A stretch of 64,000 nt of DNA, from assembly GCA_029582165.1 (NCBI GenBank), contig CM055869.1, forward strand, positions 55,253,518 to 55,317,517, given 5' to 3'. Made by a program: the position numbers and the translations under genes. The notes below the pieces were generated by a model that was not told the origin of the DNA, ran no database searches, and saw nothing but the letters and a program-made list of their open reading frames with translations. Below are positions 22,964 through 33,319 of the stretch, one piece after another; the first letter of the stretch is position 1, and each line of letters starts with the position of its first letter. Source of the stretch: Portulaca oleracea (lineage: Eukaryota; Streptophyta; Magnoliopsida; Caryophyllales; Portulacaceae).

Positions 22964-23166
22964 CTGACCTGGCAAAGCAAGAGAGCAAAGACCACGTGCC
23001 TGTCCTGCCAACACAGCTTTCCGGCGAGTCAAAAATTCACTAACTCGGTGGCGTGTTACTGTATCCAACAGGGGGTCAAAGTTCGTATTATTAAGAATCA
23101 AATCGAAAGTTCGTATTATTAAGTCTTATATGGCCCAAAGTTCGTATTATTAGAATCCAATTACCC
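22964..23166 (-). repeat. Right terminal inverted repeat of the MULE
   Basis: 203 bp, inverted match to 16610-16812, with differences mostly C/T or A/G transitions. It contains three AAAGTTCGTATTATT copies. The transposase start at 22465 lies about 500 bp inside, with a likely 5' leader between. Confidence 0.92.
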
Positions 23167-23668
23167 TTTCAGATTTAGATAAATAGTTACAATTTGAAAA
23201 GTATAAAAATTTAACTTATTGGCAGGACGGGTTGGTTAACTAGTTTTTTTGTAAAGCTAATGTTGAGCAGGAGGCTACAATTAAAGAATTGGGATGTTAT
23301 GAAGCGGTGGGTGGTCAGAAAGTGAACTTGCAAAAATCAACCATCTCTTTCAAAAGGTAATTACTGTATATATACCTTAGAGTATCTACCTAATTAAGTC
23401 CATCAAGGTTTTAAATTATAAAAAAGAAATCATCAATATCATAAGAAATTGCCAATCAAATGGGGACATTGGATATAGTAACAATCAATTGAGTGACAAT
23501 TAATATAGAACAGAAGGAGTACTATTTCAATAACAAATACAATATTTTCAGTTTTTTGTTGTTGTTACACTTGCTTTAAAATTAGACGCGGGTGCAAATA
23601 TGTAGCCACAAACTACTTAAACCAAACGAACAGGAGCCTACGTTATGCATAGCTAGCTGTTGTTGCTA

Positions 23669-26416
23669 TCATGCATAGATTATGACAGCAGCTGCAATGA
23701 GAACCATTTGGGCAAGTTTAAAAACAGGTTTAACAGCTTGAGCTAACTGCACAACATCTGCCGTACGTCCCACATATTCCCACGACGATGTACCTGATCC
23801 TTCATGCTTTTTGACAATAGTGTGATTTCCTGCTGTTGTTTTCTGCAGCAGGCACTTGACATGGATATGAACGTCACAAATCTCGCAATGGTACCTAAAA
23901 TATAGCTTGCATTTCTTGTCGCAAACGTCGCACTTCTTTTCCTTGGATTCAATGTAACTAAGTTTGAGAGGATGGGTCGGGTGATCGGGGTGGTTTTCGC
24001 AGAGCTCGGGAAGCAGGCTACATGTCGGGTGCAAGAAGTAGCTGCAGGAACCGTCGTCAGTCTCACAGGCATATGCCATTCCCCTAGTGATGACCTCCCT
24101 ACAAATGCCACATCTGTGGAATAGCAAAGAAGAGTCCTTTAAGGATAGAATGTGTTTGGGGTGAGTGAAGGAAGTGAGGGATTCCGGGAGCTTGCCACAT
24201 ACTTTGTGGATATTGAAATTGCATGGCTCGCATCGGTACCTGTAGTGAAAATTGTTAGAGAATTTACGATATTAGTGTTTAAAGTTGGGGATTTGATTAT
24301 CATACAATTCAGCGCTGGCAAAAATCTATTCGATTTGAATACTCGAATTTGTTCGACCGAGTTAACTCGGGTTTAGTCATCAATGTTTATTTCGGACAAC
24401 TCGGTCACGTCAGAATCTAAAATTGGGTGGGTTTGGGGTAAGAAATTCAACGTCCGAATTTCGTGTAAAATTCAGATTCAGACAAATTGGGACAGTGTCC
24501 GAAATTTGCAATTCAGACAAAATATCGAAATTATGTCTAAATTTTGTGTAAATTCGGATAACTTCGGCTTCAAACATCACAAAATGTCTGAATTTGAAAT
24601 TCGTACAGGGTTCAGGTTTTGAGATTATGTACAAATTGTCCGAACTTGATTTGACCCGAACCTGTTTTTTGACACTGCTAATAAAAATATTAAATCTTGA
24701 ATTGCTGAAATATATATGTACAGTGCAAGTGTTTAGTCAATGTCTCACAAAGTTTTTTTCCGACAAATTTATGTAGGTTGGGTTTTGGGTGTGACAAAAG
24801 TGACGAGAAAAACCTATAATTAATGCAAATAATATGTAAATAAGACTCAAAACAAGCTTTTTATGCAATTTTTTTTTTTAAATTAAGGTCGTGTTTTTTT
24901 CTGCGGTTTGTCACAATCCACCACAAAATATCATTTTACCACACTTTACCACAACGTACCACAAATTACTTTTTTCAATTACTTTTTTACAATTACCAAT
25001 ACAATATTTATATATATATTTCAACTCACTTTTTCACAATTACCAATACAATACTCCTATTTATCATCCAAAAACAATACAATATTTCAACTCACTTTTT
25101 TCAATTACTTTTTCACAATTATCAATACAATATTTATATATAAATACAAAAACTCACCACAATATACCAATAACCCGCTACAATTACACCAAAACCCGCC
25201 ATAATTTCACCACACCATACCACACCATACCGCAGAATACCGCACGAAGAACAAGGCCTAAAGCTTTTGAACAAATACTAATATGAAATATGGGCCCCAC
25301 AAATTAGATGTGTATTATAACTAGATTGATTTTTGAATATATTATATTAGTGTTTCTAGCTTAGACATGCATATTAGTAAAATATGAAGGGACTATAGAT
25401 GTGTTTGTGAAGGTATATTAATACTAATTTTTAACATTACTAAACTCTAAACAATAATATCCAAATAATTAATAATAATATTTACAATACTATAATTAAT
25501 TATTAATATTATTAACAATAATATCTATATATTTAATAATAATAAATAACAAAATAACAATAATTTAAATACATCCATAGTAAATACTCCTAGACCATAT
25601 TTGCAGACTGCAGTGGAGCAAAAGTATATAGGATGCTTTGGAATGCGGAAATTAATAATGCAACAACAATGATAAAGGAGAGGCAATATGCCAATATCTA
25701 TAGATTAGACTTGCCAATTTGCGACCCAACCCGGACTCCCATAAAAATTCTGAGTTTTGAAAATGACTTTCTAATTTGAAAATTAGCAGGTCAAATCTAA
25801 TTTAATTTTTTTATTCGAAAATTTTATTTTCTAAGTTAAAAAGTCTATTAGAATCTTTGATTTTTCATTGGAATCTATGTCTTTTAAACTTTAACCGAAA
25901 CTTATTCATCTATTATTTTTCTAATTTAAATTGAAGCATTTATAATATTTTATCATTACCAGAAGATAATTGTATTTTATTTGGTATATTGCACAAAAAA
26001 ATATTTAGAGACAAATTTTTTTACTAAAAGAAAGAACGGAAAAAAGTCACACTCATAACCCGTTAAATTGATTCAAAACCGAAATACTAACGCTTATATT
26101 TACCTGAATACAAAATACCCCTAACCAATATTTACTCAAATCCTATATACGATTGACTTGTAACCCGCCCCACCCGAATTGACTGATACTGATCTAGTAA
26201 GAAAATCTTAATAATTTCGTAATTAAACTAGGAAATGAATTAGTAAATAATATGGTGAATGAAGATTGGTAAGAGTATGTATGTAATGTACCTGAGGCCT
26301 TCCCCCTTGCACTTGCATACTCCACACTTGAACTTAGATTTGGTGAAGACTTCCTTGAGCTTGTGTTCACTGTGTGAGCAATGTTGGATCATGCAGTTCT
26401 CGTCGCTGCTGCTCAT
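23669..26416 (-). CDS. DC1 domain-containing protein (three DC1 units, intact)
   Basis: Exon 1 is 26416-26292 (MSSSDENCMIQHCSHSEH...), exon 2 is 24239-23669; the phase-2 GT-AG intron is 2,052 bp and carries a Harbinger MITE (24887-25258) and an hAT-like element (24311-24679). The joined protein is 231 residues. Zinc-binding pairs run in order: FKCGVCKCKG with YRCEPCNFNIHKVC (unit 1), FHRCGICREV with YACETDDGSCSYFLHPTC (unit 2) and KKCDVCDKKCKLYFRYHC with CDVHIHVKC (unit 3). A hydrophobic tail follows (VLIAAAVIIYA). The frame is open throughout. The start is the first ATG, matching the MSE/MSSS starts of the paralogues. The intron sits inside unit 1, unlike the other members. Molecular role is unproven; family members respond to stress and hormones. 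Confidence 0.88.
24311..24679. mobile_element. hAT-like non-autonomous element in the DC1 intron
   Basis: AGCGCTGGCAAAAA on the left and TTTTTTGACACTGCT on the right are imperfect inverted ends. The interior repeats ATTCGGACAAnTTCGGG-like phrases (attcagacaaattggg, aattcggataacttcgg), the composition of plant hAT-derived short elements. The target duplication is not clear. Confidence 0.55.
24887..25258. mobile_element. PIF/Harbinger-type MITE with TAA target duplication
   Basis: The ends GGTCGTGTTTTTTTCTGCGG and CCGCACGAAGAACAAGGCC are inverted and flanked by TAA (24884-24886 and 25259-25261). The interior is a series of TTTTTCAATTACTTTTTCACAATTACCAATACAATA tandem variants. Same family as 4108-4348 but about 130 bp longer. 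It lies in the DC1 intron. Confidence 0.83.
25262..26291. other. Remainder of the DC1 intron, no further feature
   Basis: AT-rich intron sequence with runs of AATAATATT between about 25440 and 25560 and a decayed AACCCGxx repeat around 25715-26190. Nothing coding is seen before the splice donor at 26291. Confidence 0.4.
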
Positions 26417-26639
26417 CTTTATTCACTCAAAGTTATTAAAATGGAAATACAATCAGATTTAGTTTTGATGGTGTGTTGGATTTATATATAGGTAATACTT
26501 CAGGAGGGAGGTCGTAAATGATGGCTAGCTACTTGCATGACCTGTCAAAGACTGACTAGTGGGACACTGAGACGACTGATTCTAACAGACAGAAATGGCC
26601 CAATTAATGGATGACTTACATCTAGATGTTACAGTTTCT

Positions 26640-27125
26640 GACCCGATCCGATAACTCGGCTTGAACCCGTCCGAAATTTCAGGATTTTGAACATGATTTT
26701 CTGAAATAAACCCGAAGTATACCGAATCTGAAAATTAGCGGGTCAAACCTGACTTGCCCGTTTGACCCGAAAAATTATCTTTTTGAGTTCAACTTTATTA
26801 GAATTTGTGATTTTTCTTTTGTAATTTTTAACGTTAAACTATAAATGTAATTTATTTATTTGTTATTTCTCTAATTTAAGTCAAAACACTTACAATGGTT
26901 TATCGTTACTAGAAGATAATCATATTTTACTATGTATAAGTAATATTTAGAGACCATTTTTTAAAAGAAAAAACAGATAAAGGTCACAATCATACCTCGT
27001 TGGATTGACCCGAAACCGAAATATACTGCCCATATTTATCCGAACCCGAAATACACCGACCCGTATTTACCCGAACCCGATATACGACCGACCCAGAACC
27101 CGCTCGCCCGACCGAATTGACAGGG
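26640..27125. repeat. Degenerate CCCGAACCCG-type hAT-like repeat
   Basis: The segment is full of GACCCGAxxCCGAAATA variants (cccgaaaccgaaatatac, acccgaacccgatatacg) flanked by non-repetitive promoter-block sequence. Termini are unclear. Its end resembles the repeat that fills 1-1070. Confidence 0.45.
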
Positions 27126-27211
27126 GGCCTGGATAGGATTATGTTCCCGGGTTCACAGAAGCTACGTGCCCCCATTGGTACCTGTTTCATTTTATTCTTT
27201 TTTTTTGTGGG

Positions 27212-27505
27212 TAGGGCTGTCAAAAATTTGGGTCCGGGTCTATTCGGGTTCGGACAAATCGGACATCGGACGAAAACTTGATGTCCAATCTCAGTTTTGA
27301 AAAATTTTTCGGGTCGGACAAATCAAACAAACATAAATTCGGGTTTAAACCGGGTTCGAACAATAGAAAATTAGAAAAAATTGTGTTCAGAGTTTCGGTC
27401 AAATCGGTCAATGTACAAATTCAGACGGAAATTTTATGACCATATCCGATTTTTCCGGATTGAACAAAACCGAATCTTCAGGTCAGACATTTTTTTGACA
27501 GCCCT
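27212..27505. mobile_element. hAT-type MITE, TAGGGCTGTCAAAAA termini
   Basis: TAGGGCTGTCAAAAATTTGG on the left is mirrored by TTTTTTTGACAGCCCTA on the right. The interior is TTCGGGTTCGGACAAATCGG-like. These are standard plant hAT MITE termini. The flanks (tttttgtg on both sides within a T-rich tract) could be the 8-bp target duplication. Confidence 0.8.
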
Positions 27506-28274
27506 ATTTTTGTGTTGTCATTTTTCACTTTTAAATTTTTTTGTCTATTTTAATTATTTATAATTTATCAGACTGAAACAATTATGATTTCTAATAATTT
27601 TCTTTTAAACTATAATTATAATAATTTTCTTTTGAATTTCATTGTATTTAACTATCCAACATTTGATTATTTTTTTTAATATTTGATATGTATTTGTAGG
27701 GCTTGCGGCCGGGAGGGCACGGTCCTCCACGGAATGTCAAGTCGATGTAGGGTTGCTTATGTTTCCTAAGGTGTATTTTTAATTATTTTATGCACGAATA
27801 TTCATAAATACAGTGAAGACACTCGAGTCTGCTACGCACGTCAATTGCTCACCCCAAAAAGAAGGTCAGGAAATAAATCTAAATAAAATCAAATACACTA
27901 AAATCAAATACACTAACATGCATGAAATAATGTATACAAAAAAACAGAGTTGCTAGTCAGCTTGTGAAAAATTGATATAAACCAAGATGAAAACTCCATG
28001 ATCTGCGAACCGGAAATCGATTCGGGGGTAAAGATACGAGTGTAGGGGGATGCCCCTACACCGCCCGGCAAAGCGCCCTTTACTCCATCATATTTTTAAG
28101 TAAAAGAAAATGAAAATGAAACAAAGTTGTCACAAGATTTAGAAAATTAGAGCATGCAAAAGCTTATCAATACAAACTAGTACAAATAAATATGAAATTA
28201 TAGCGGACGGGATGCTATGATCTATATTATTACATATGAATAATAAAAAAACGAAGGATTAATTAGCAACCCTT

Positions 28275-28620
28275 GGTTGGACCTGACCCATAACCAAAAT
28301 CAAGAATTCCGAGAAGATCTTAGCTTCAGTCAGACCCGGAATTGTCAGATCCGCGAGGATCTTAGCTTCAATCAGACCCAGAATCGATAAATCTGCAAGG
28401 ATCTTAGCTTCAGTCAGACCCTAAATCAGCAAATCCGCGTGGATCTTAGGTTCTGTCTTGGACCAGCTAGAAATCACAAGGATTTCTGTCTTGGACCAAC
28501 TGTAAATTTGTCTTGGGCCAGCTAGAATCTGCACGGATTTCTATCTTGGGCCAGCTAAAATCTACGCAGATTTCTGTGTTGGGACCACTTGAAATCTACA
28601 AGGAACCTTGACCCAATCTG
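28275..28620. repeat. Minisatellite with 42-bp unit
   Basis: Three clear units start GATCTTAGCTTCAGTCAGAC at about 28316, 28358 and 28400. They are followed by diverged 35-55-bp units built on GATTTCTGTCTTGG and GGACCAGCTAGAA. Each unit contains a degenerate AAATCyGCGAGG phrase. The array sits in a 1.8-kb insertion within a duplicated block and has no coding frame. Confidence 0.75.
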
Positions 28621-28909
28621 GAATCAGCGAGGAGTTGACTTGTTTGACTGATAGTTGACCTGGACTTGACCAACTAAGAATTTGCGAGGAATCGTTGACT
28701 GGGAGTTAACTTTGACTGAGGCTTGAACTTGATCGGGAGGTGACTTTGACTTTGACTTGACTGACACTCTGAATCCCCAAAGACCCCCTTGACCGACAAA
28801 CGCGACGAGGACCCTTTTGACTCAAGGACTCTCTTGGCGGAAATCCTCGACGAGTCCAACAAGTCCAAAATCCTCATGCTGCTTGTTGAGTAGTATTTTA
28901 GTGTCTACA

Positions 28910-28910
<1 letters not shown>

Positions 28911-28946
<36 letters not shown>
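28911..28946. repeat. (TG)n(TA)n microsatellite
   Basis: A run of about nine TG followed by about nine TA dinucleotides. The TA part abuts the MULE-type MITE that begins at 28947; TA repeats also follow that element's right end (29490-29512), so the MITE landed in the TA tract. Confidence 0.85.
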
Positions 28947-29488
28947 GTGATATTGGATTCTAATAATCCCTACTATCACAAATTGTGTGGTAATAATTCC
29001 TACTATCATTTTGGATTCTGGTGGTTCAAAAAAAAATAAAATTGTATTGTAGTGGGACAAAATCGAGTGTATACGCTAAATATCATAGATTTTGTGTTGC
29101 ATTTGATTCAAAACTTTGTATAACACTTTACCACGATTTTTAATGAATTTACAGCATTTCTCCCAGTTTTTTTCAAATTTTTTTTCAATTTTTTATGATT
29201 TTTTCAATTTTATTCCTTTTAAAAAATCATAACAATTGCTCAGAATCTCAAAAAAATAATTTAAAAAATGTTTTAGTAACTACACTTTGTTACCTATCTA
29301 GGGGTAGGAACCAAAAAAACAAAAACAATATGGGGTAGACATGGAAAAAATAAAAAGAATGTGGTGATGGATTTGGTACCACTACAATACAATTTTATTT
29401 TTTTTTTGTACCACCAGAATCCAAAATGATTGTAGGGATTATTGCCATACAATTTGTGATAGTAGGGATTATTAGAATCAAATTTCCC
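28947..29488. mobile_element. MULE-type MITE whose ends match the large MULE
   Basis: About 120 bp at each end are inverted (ATTGGATTCTAATAATCCCT on the left, its complement ending AATTTCCC on the right, with CACTACAATACAATTTTATT further in). The outermost GGnAATTGGATTCTAATAAT is nearly the same as the first 21 bases of the autonomous-looking MULE at 16610, after which the two diverge. It is non-coding and flanked by TA repeats on both sides. Confidence 0.8.
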
Positions 29489-30439
29489 TATATATATATA
29501 TATATATATATTTGTTATGAGCATTTGTGTTGGTCGGAGGTTATGCGCATTAGTATTGAAGGTTGTGAATATTTATCTACTGACTTATAAGTATTCATAT
29601 ACTGGTTTATGAGCATTTATATACTGATTTATGAACATTGTTGTCCAATAAAATTAAATGCTTAAGATGCATATTTTATGTTGTTGGTGTTGCCGTTGTT
29701 GTTGCTTTGCCGATTACCAAGGCACTGGTTGTGGAGATTTCTTGTCAAACAATAAATGAAGAAAGTGAAAATCATGTGAATGCATTGTGATGATTGAGGA
29801 TACGGTTGGCAGATACCGTGGAAGAATAGCATGCAAGGATTGAGCGGGAACATGTTTTGGCCCAACATGGCTCAATGATGTGAATGGTGGCTATATGAAG
29901 ACACCATAGACAAGAGATGTGTGTGCTCGATGGTTGATCTCTTGATGGTGGTCTTGGTACCTTGGAGAGAAGCCATATCAATTCGAGGGGAGCGACGACT
30001 TCAAGATGAACTGAGCCCTGAAAAAAAGGGAGATTTTAGGACACACCGACCTTGTTCTCCCTTTCTTCTTTCCTTCTCGAAGTAGCCCTCCTTCTATCTT
30101 TGTCTCTTCGCTCTCCTTCTGCACTTTTGTTTACTCATCAGAAAATGGCTACTTAGAGATACCACCAAGGTTCCATTTATCTCCTGATTTTCAAATACCA
30201 TAACATTTCTATGATTCCAAATAGACTAGATAATTACAAAGCAAGATGCCATCCAAGGCTTCTTCCTTGTTATGTTGTCGAGGTTGATCTATCGAGTTTC
30301 TTGAGTTCCTTTAAAAAAAGTAAGATGCACTTATTCCATTTTCCTACCTTTAAAAAAAATCCAAGCAAAATATTTCTCTACACTTTGAATATACTGTACA
30401 AATTTCAATTAAAGGAATCACAAACTTACTAGAATAACA
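29489..30439. other. Intergenic DNA, no recognised gene
   Basis: The first part (to 29640) is the tail of the duplicated block with repeated TTATGAGCATTnAT phrases. Between 29640 and 30150 there is less AT-rich sequence with overlapping minus-strand open frames (29662-29981) that match no family I know. I cannot say whether this is a gene remnant. Confidence 0.35.
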
Positions 30440-30769
30440 CACAATCTTTTATGAAACACTAATGAAGGATAACAATGGATCAATTTACATGTTGGTGACA
30501 CACATTGACCCCTTTTTGGTCTAACACCATAGTTTATTAATGTCTCGATTCCATTCAACGATCTTACGATTTTATAATCCAAAATACTCGATTCGATTTT
30601 ACTATCTATATTTCGATCCACAATTCTACATGAATTATTCCCAATCCTAACTACCACCCATAAATTCGAGTTAGGATCCCAATTCTAACAACATTGACTC
30701 AGTACTTTCCATAAGATGAACAAAAACACAAGCAGATCACTTGGTAAGTTGAGGGAAAGCCAGATCTTA
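30440..30769. repeat. 3' flank of a DC1 gene, duplicated at about 4020-4437
   Basis: Shared phrases AATCTTTT, GGATAAyAATGGATCAA, CACACATTGAyCC and AAGATGAACAAnAACAC, then CACTTGGTAAGTT just before the gene, mark this as the paralogue of the flank at 4020-4437. Here an unrelated segment (about 30515-30705) occupies the place where the other copy has a Harbinger MITE. Confidence 0.65.
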
Positions 30770-32185
30770 TTATGATGATGTTAATTGAGCAATATCAGCC
30801 ATTCGTCCAATAATTGTCCAAAATTTACTTTGACCATTAGCACCAGCAGCTGCATCTGTCTTGGAAGTGTCTGGAGCCAAGCATGATACATGAATATGAA
30901 CATCACATATGTCACAATGATACCTCCAATGCTCGCACTTTTTCTGACATACATCACATTTTTTGCTGGAGGCCAAGGAGCGCAACCTGAGAGGATGAGT
31001 CATTGTTAAATAGTGCGGGTTATTTGTATTTTGGAGTTCGGGTATTTATTTTCTCGTCCTATGTTTTCATTGTTTATTTTTTGAACTGTAAAGTTTATGA
31101 GTTGAATAAAAAAAGGATCTTAAATTTTGTAGGGTGAAAAAAAGGCTCGTGTACTATTTTTCTTTTTCTTCCTATATTTGAATTTATCTCCCGATTAACG
31201 CCTAACTTCAGAACTAAGGTTAAAACTAAAATTAAAGTTGTTTATGTCTACTTGCCTAACTACTTAGACTTAGATCTTTAGTGTCTAAGTAGTTCTGAAT
31301 AAGACAGATATAAACTGATATCGATTTGACCTTACTCTGAGTTAGCCCTGTGGGAGATAAATTCAAATATAAGAAGAAAAAGAAAAGCAACACACGATCC
31401 TTTTTTTTTCAACTTACAAACTTATTCAACCCATAAACTTTATGGTTCAAAAAATAAACAATGAAAACTGTGGGATAAGAAAATAAATACCCTTGAACTT
31501 TGTGTCCAAAATACAAATAATCCGTAAAAATGAATCCTTCTGTTAAGGCAAGAAAATTATTAGGTAGTTTTTGATATATTTTGTGAGGTGCGTACTAAAC
31601 TCCTTATTGCACTCTATATATACTTGAGAAGAAAAAAAATGTGTGGTAAGTTTTGGAAAATTTTGATAAATTTAAATAAAAATTGGTAAATTTGGGTAAG
31701 TTAGACTTACCCATAAATTTGAGAGGGGCTTAATTATCCAACTTCTAGATGCCAATTGAAAGAAGAGGCTAGATCCTAATAACAATTTACCTGAGACGAT
31801 GGATCGGGTGGCGGTGGTGGTTTTCGTAGAGCTCAGGCGGCAACTGACTGCACAAGGGATGCAGGAAGAACTTACACCCATGGGCTTCACATCTGTACAC
31901 CATCCCCGTCACAAATCCCCTGCAAAGGCGACATCTGTGTAGGAGGAATGGCGTCGGCCTCAATGCCAGCGGGTGCTCTGGATGTACGAACGACGACAGC
32001 CTCTCTGTCAGCGTCGCACATATCGTGTCGATCTCGAAGCTGCTGCTACATGAATCGCATCGATATCGGAGGCCTTCGTCCTCGTGCTTGCATACTTGAC
32101 ACTTGAACTTTGTGTTGGAGTACACTTCTTTCAGCTTGTGTTGGCTGTGGGAGCAGTGTTGGAACCACTTCTCTGGTTCGCTCAT
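30770..32185 (-). CDS. DC1 domain-containing protein (intact paralogue of the 4.4-5.8 kb pseudogene)
   Basis: Exon 1 32185-31791 and exon 2 30986-30770 join in phase 2 over an 804-bp intron to give 203 residues. Order of fingers: WFQHCSHSQHKL with FKCQVCKHE and YRCDSCSSSFEIDTIC; then HRCRLCRGF with YRCEAHGCKFFLHPLC; then KKCDVCQKKCEHWRYHC with CDVHIHVSCLAP. The first finger has Asp where other members have the zinc-ligand His (IDTIC versus IHxxC). The frame is fully open. The intron falls after HPIHRL, the same place as in the pseudogene, and holds a 0.5-kb foldback MITE. The tail ends SKFWTIIGRMADIAQL. Both neighbours downstream and upstream on the minus strand are also DC1 genes. Confidence 0.89.
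31014..31519. mobile_element. Long-TIR MITE filling the DC1 intron
   Basis: CGGGTTATTTGTATTTTGGA at the left is mirrored at the right. The inverted match continues for about 170 bp, through TATTTATTTTCT, GAACTGTAAAGTTTATGAGTTGAATAA and ATTTGAATTTATCTCCC and their complements. The centre holds the inverted phrase acttagac. Long TIRs without coding sequence suggest a MULE-derived MITE. The pseudogene's matching intron lacks it. Confidence 0.75.
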
Positions 32186-32522
32186 TTTTTGAGTTTAGGA
32201 CTTTTTGGTGAAAGAGGAGAAGCTTTTGAATGTGGTCTAACTGAACATTGAGGCGAATCCCTGGGATTTATAAGATTAGATAAAATTAGTTTACAAAAAA
32301 TTACTCGGTATCCTAACTATTTTTCGATACCCAACTTTTCAAAAATATTTCATCAAAAATTAGGTAACTCCGAATAATTTTTTGATTAGTTTACGGGTCT
32401 TCAATCAAAGTCATAATATTCATGTTGACTGAAAGCTACAACCAAATTTGGCAAGAGCTGAGAAGAATGCGTCAACAAAGGCCCAATCGCACAAAAAAGA
32501 AGACAATAAATACTAGGAAAAA

Positions 32523-32803
32523 ATAGTCCCATTCCTGTCAGTAACGTCACCTCCATTTTATATTGCTGGTTGCGATATGACGCGGTGCAGTGTGGTGAAA
32601 TTGTATCGAATTGTGGTGAGTTATTGATAAGTTGTGATGGGTTTTGTTTTTTTATAAATGTAAATATATTGGTAAATGTGAAAAAGTTGATTATGGTGGA
32701 TTGTGGTAAATTGTGGTGGAAATGTATGTTGTGGTGAGTTCTGTCAAAGTGTGGTGTGTTGTGACATCGCAGCCAGCCAACTGCACAAAAGAACAGGGTC
32801 TAA
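32523..32803. mobile_element. Decayed PIF/Harbinger MITE
   Basis: The right end CTGCACAAAAGAACAGGGTC plus TAA matches the family of 4108-4348. The interior has the same GTGGTGAAATTGTnnnGAATTGTGGTGAG phrases. The left end has eroded (tagtcccattcctgtcagta). The boundary is approximate. Confidence 0.6.
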
Positions 32804-33319
32804 TATAAGAGCTCCCGGAATGGCGAGTTTTAAGAGTGAGATGGTGTTGATGTGGTGTGGGCGATGACGAGAAAGACAGTGCACCGACGAAGACGGGTGT
32901 CGACGGTGAGAAAAACTCGAACTTGTAGCACGAGCATGAGATTCTCGATATTTTTTTTCTTTTTTTTTTAAAAAATTTCAGTTGTAGTGTAATTAAATTA
33001 TTAAATATGGGACTTACACATTTTTTAAAATATTTTAATTAAACTCATGTTCACTAGTAGTAAACAAGTTAATATGAAGAGTCTAACTTTAACTTTCCTG
33101 GTGGGACATACTGCCACCTTACGATCCACGAAAGATATACTCACGCCATCAATTACGCGCTTTAATAATTTAATTTGCTGGTTCCGGTCAAAAAAAAAAC
33201 AATGATGGGATTTTATTTCATATATTTTGCTTTTTTTATTTTCATTTGAGTCAAATTGAAATGGGTCAACAAAAAAATCACAAACCAAGGTTAAAGGGCC
33301 ACTTCAACACAAAACAATA
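32804..33319. other. Intergenic DNA, no gene recognised
   Basis: A less AT-rich 120-bp stretch (about 32820-32945: gatgacgagaaagacagtgc, gacgaagacgggtgtcgacgg) looks like a fragment of something coding or of an element, but no frame is convincing. The rest is AT-rich. Confidence 0.3.

Larger units (their letters stand above)
16610..23166. mobile_element. Full-length Mutator-like element (MULE) with two convergent genes
   Basis: 6,557 bp bounded by GGGTAATTGG and CCAATTACCC and flanked by a perfect 9-bp target duplication TTTCAGATT (16601-16609 and 23167-23175), the size expected for Mutator transposases. The 203-bp TIRs differ at only about five positions by eye. A GRF zinc-finger gene starts just inside the left TIR and runs right; a MuDR-type transposase starts near the right TIR and runs left. 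The region between them and the transposase intron both carry arrays of a TTCATATTATT motif. Young age is inferred from the TIR similarity and clean target duplication. Whether it can move depends on a 1-nt frameshift in the transposase. Confidence 0.93.
26420..29640 (-). repeat. Second copy of the DC1 upstream block, split by later insertions
   Basis: Collinear with 9625-12210 from just upstream of the DC1 start codon (26416) to about 27699, and again from about 29516 to 29640. The gap 27700-29515 is an insertion relative to the other copy and contains the minisatellite, a TG/TA microsatellite and a MULE-type MITE. The hAT-like element at 27212-27505 is also unique to this copy. Confidence 0.68.

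Noticed and set aside
28316..28610. A CRISPR-like array
   Set aside because: The unit repeats without unique spacers and diverges gradually; this is a eukaryotic minisatellite.
29662..29981. Overlapping minus-strand open frames
   Set aside because: Two short frames overlap with no recognisable motif; cannot be told from chance.
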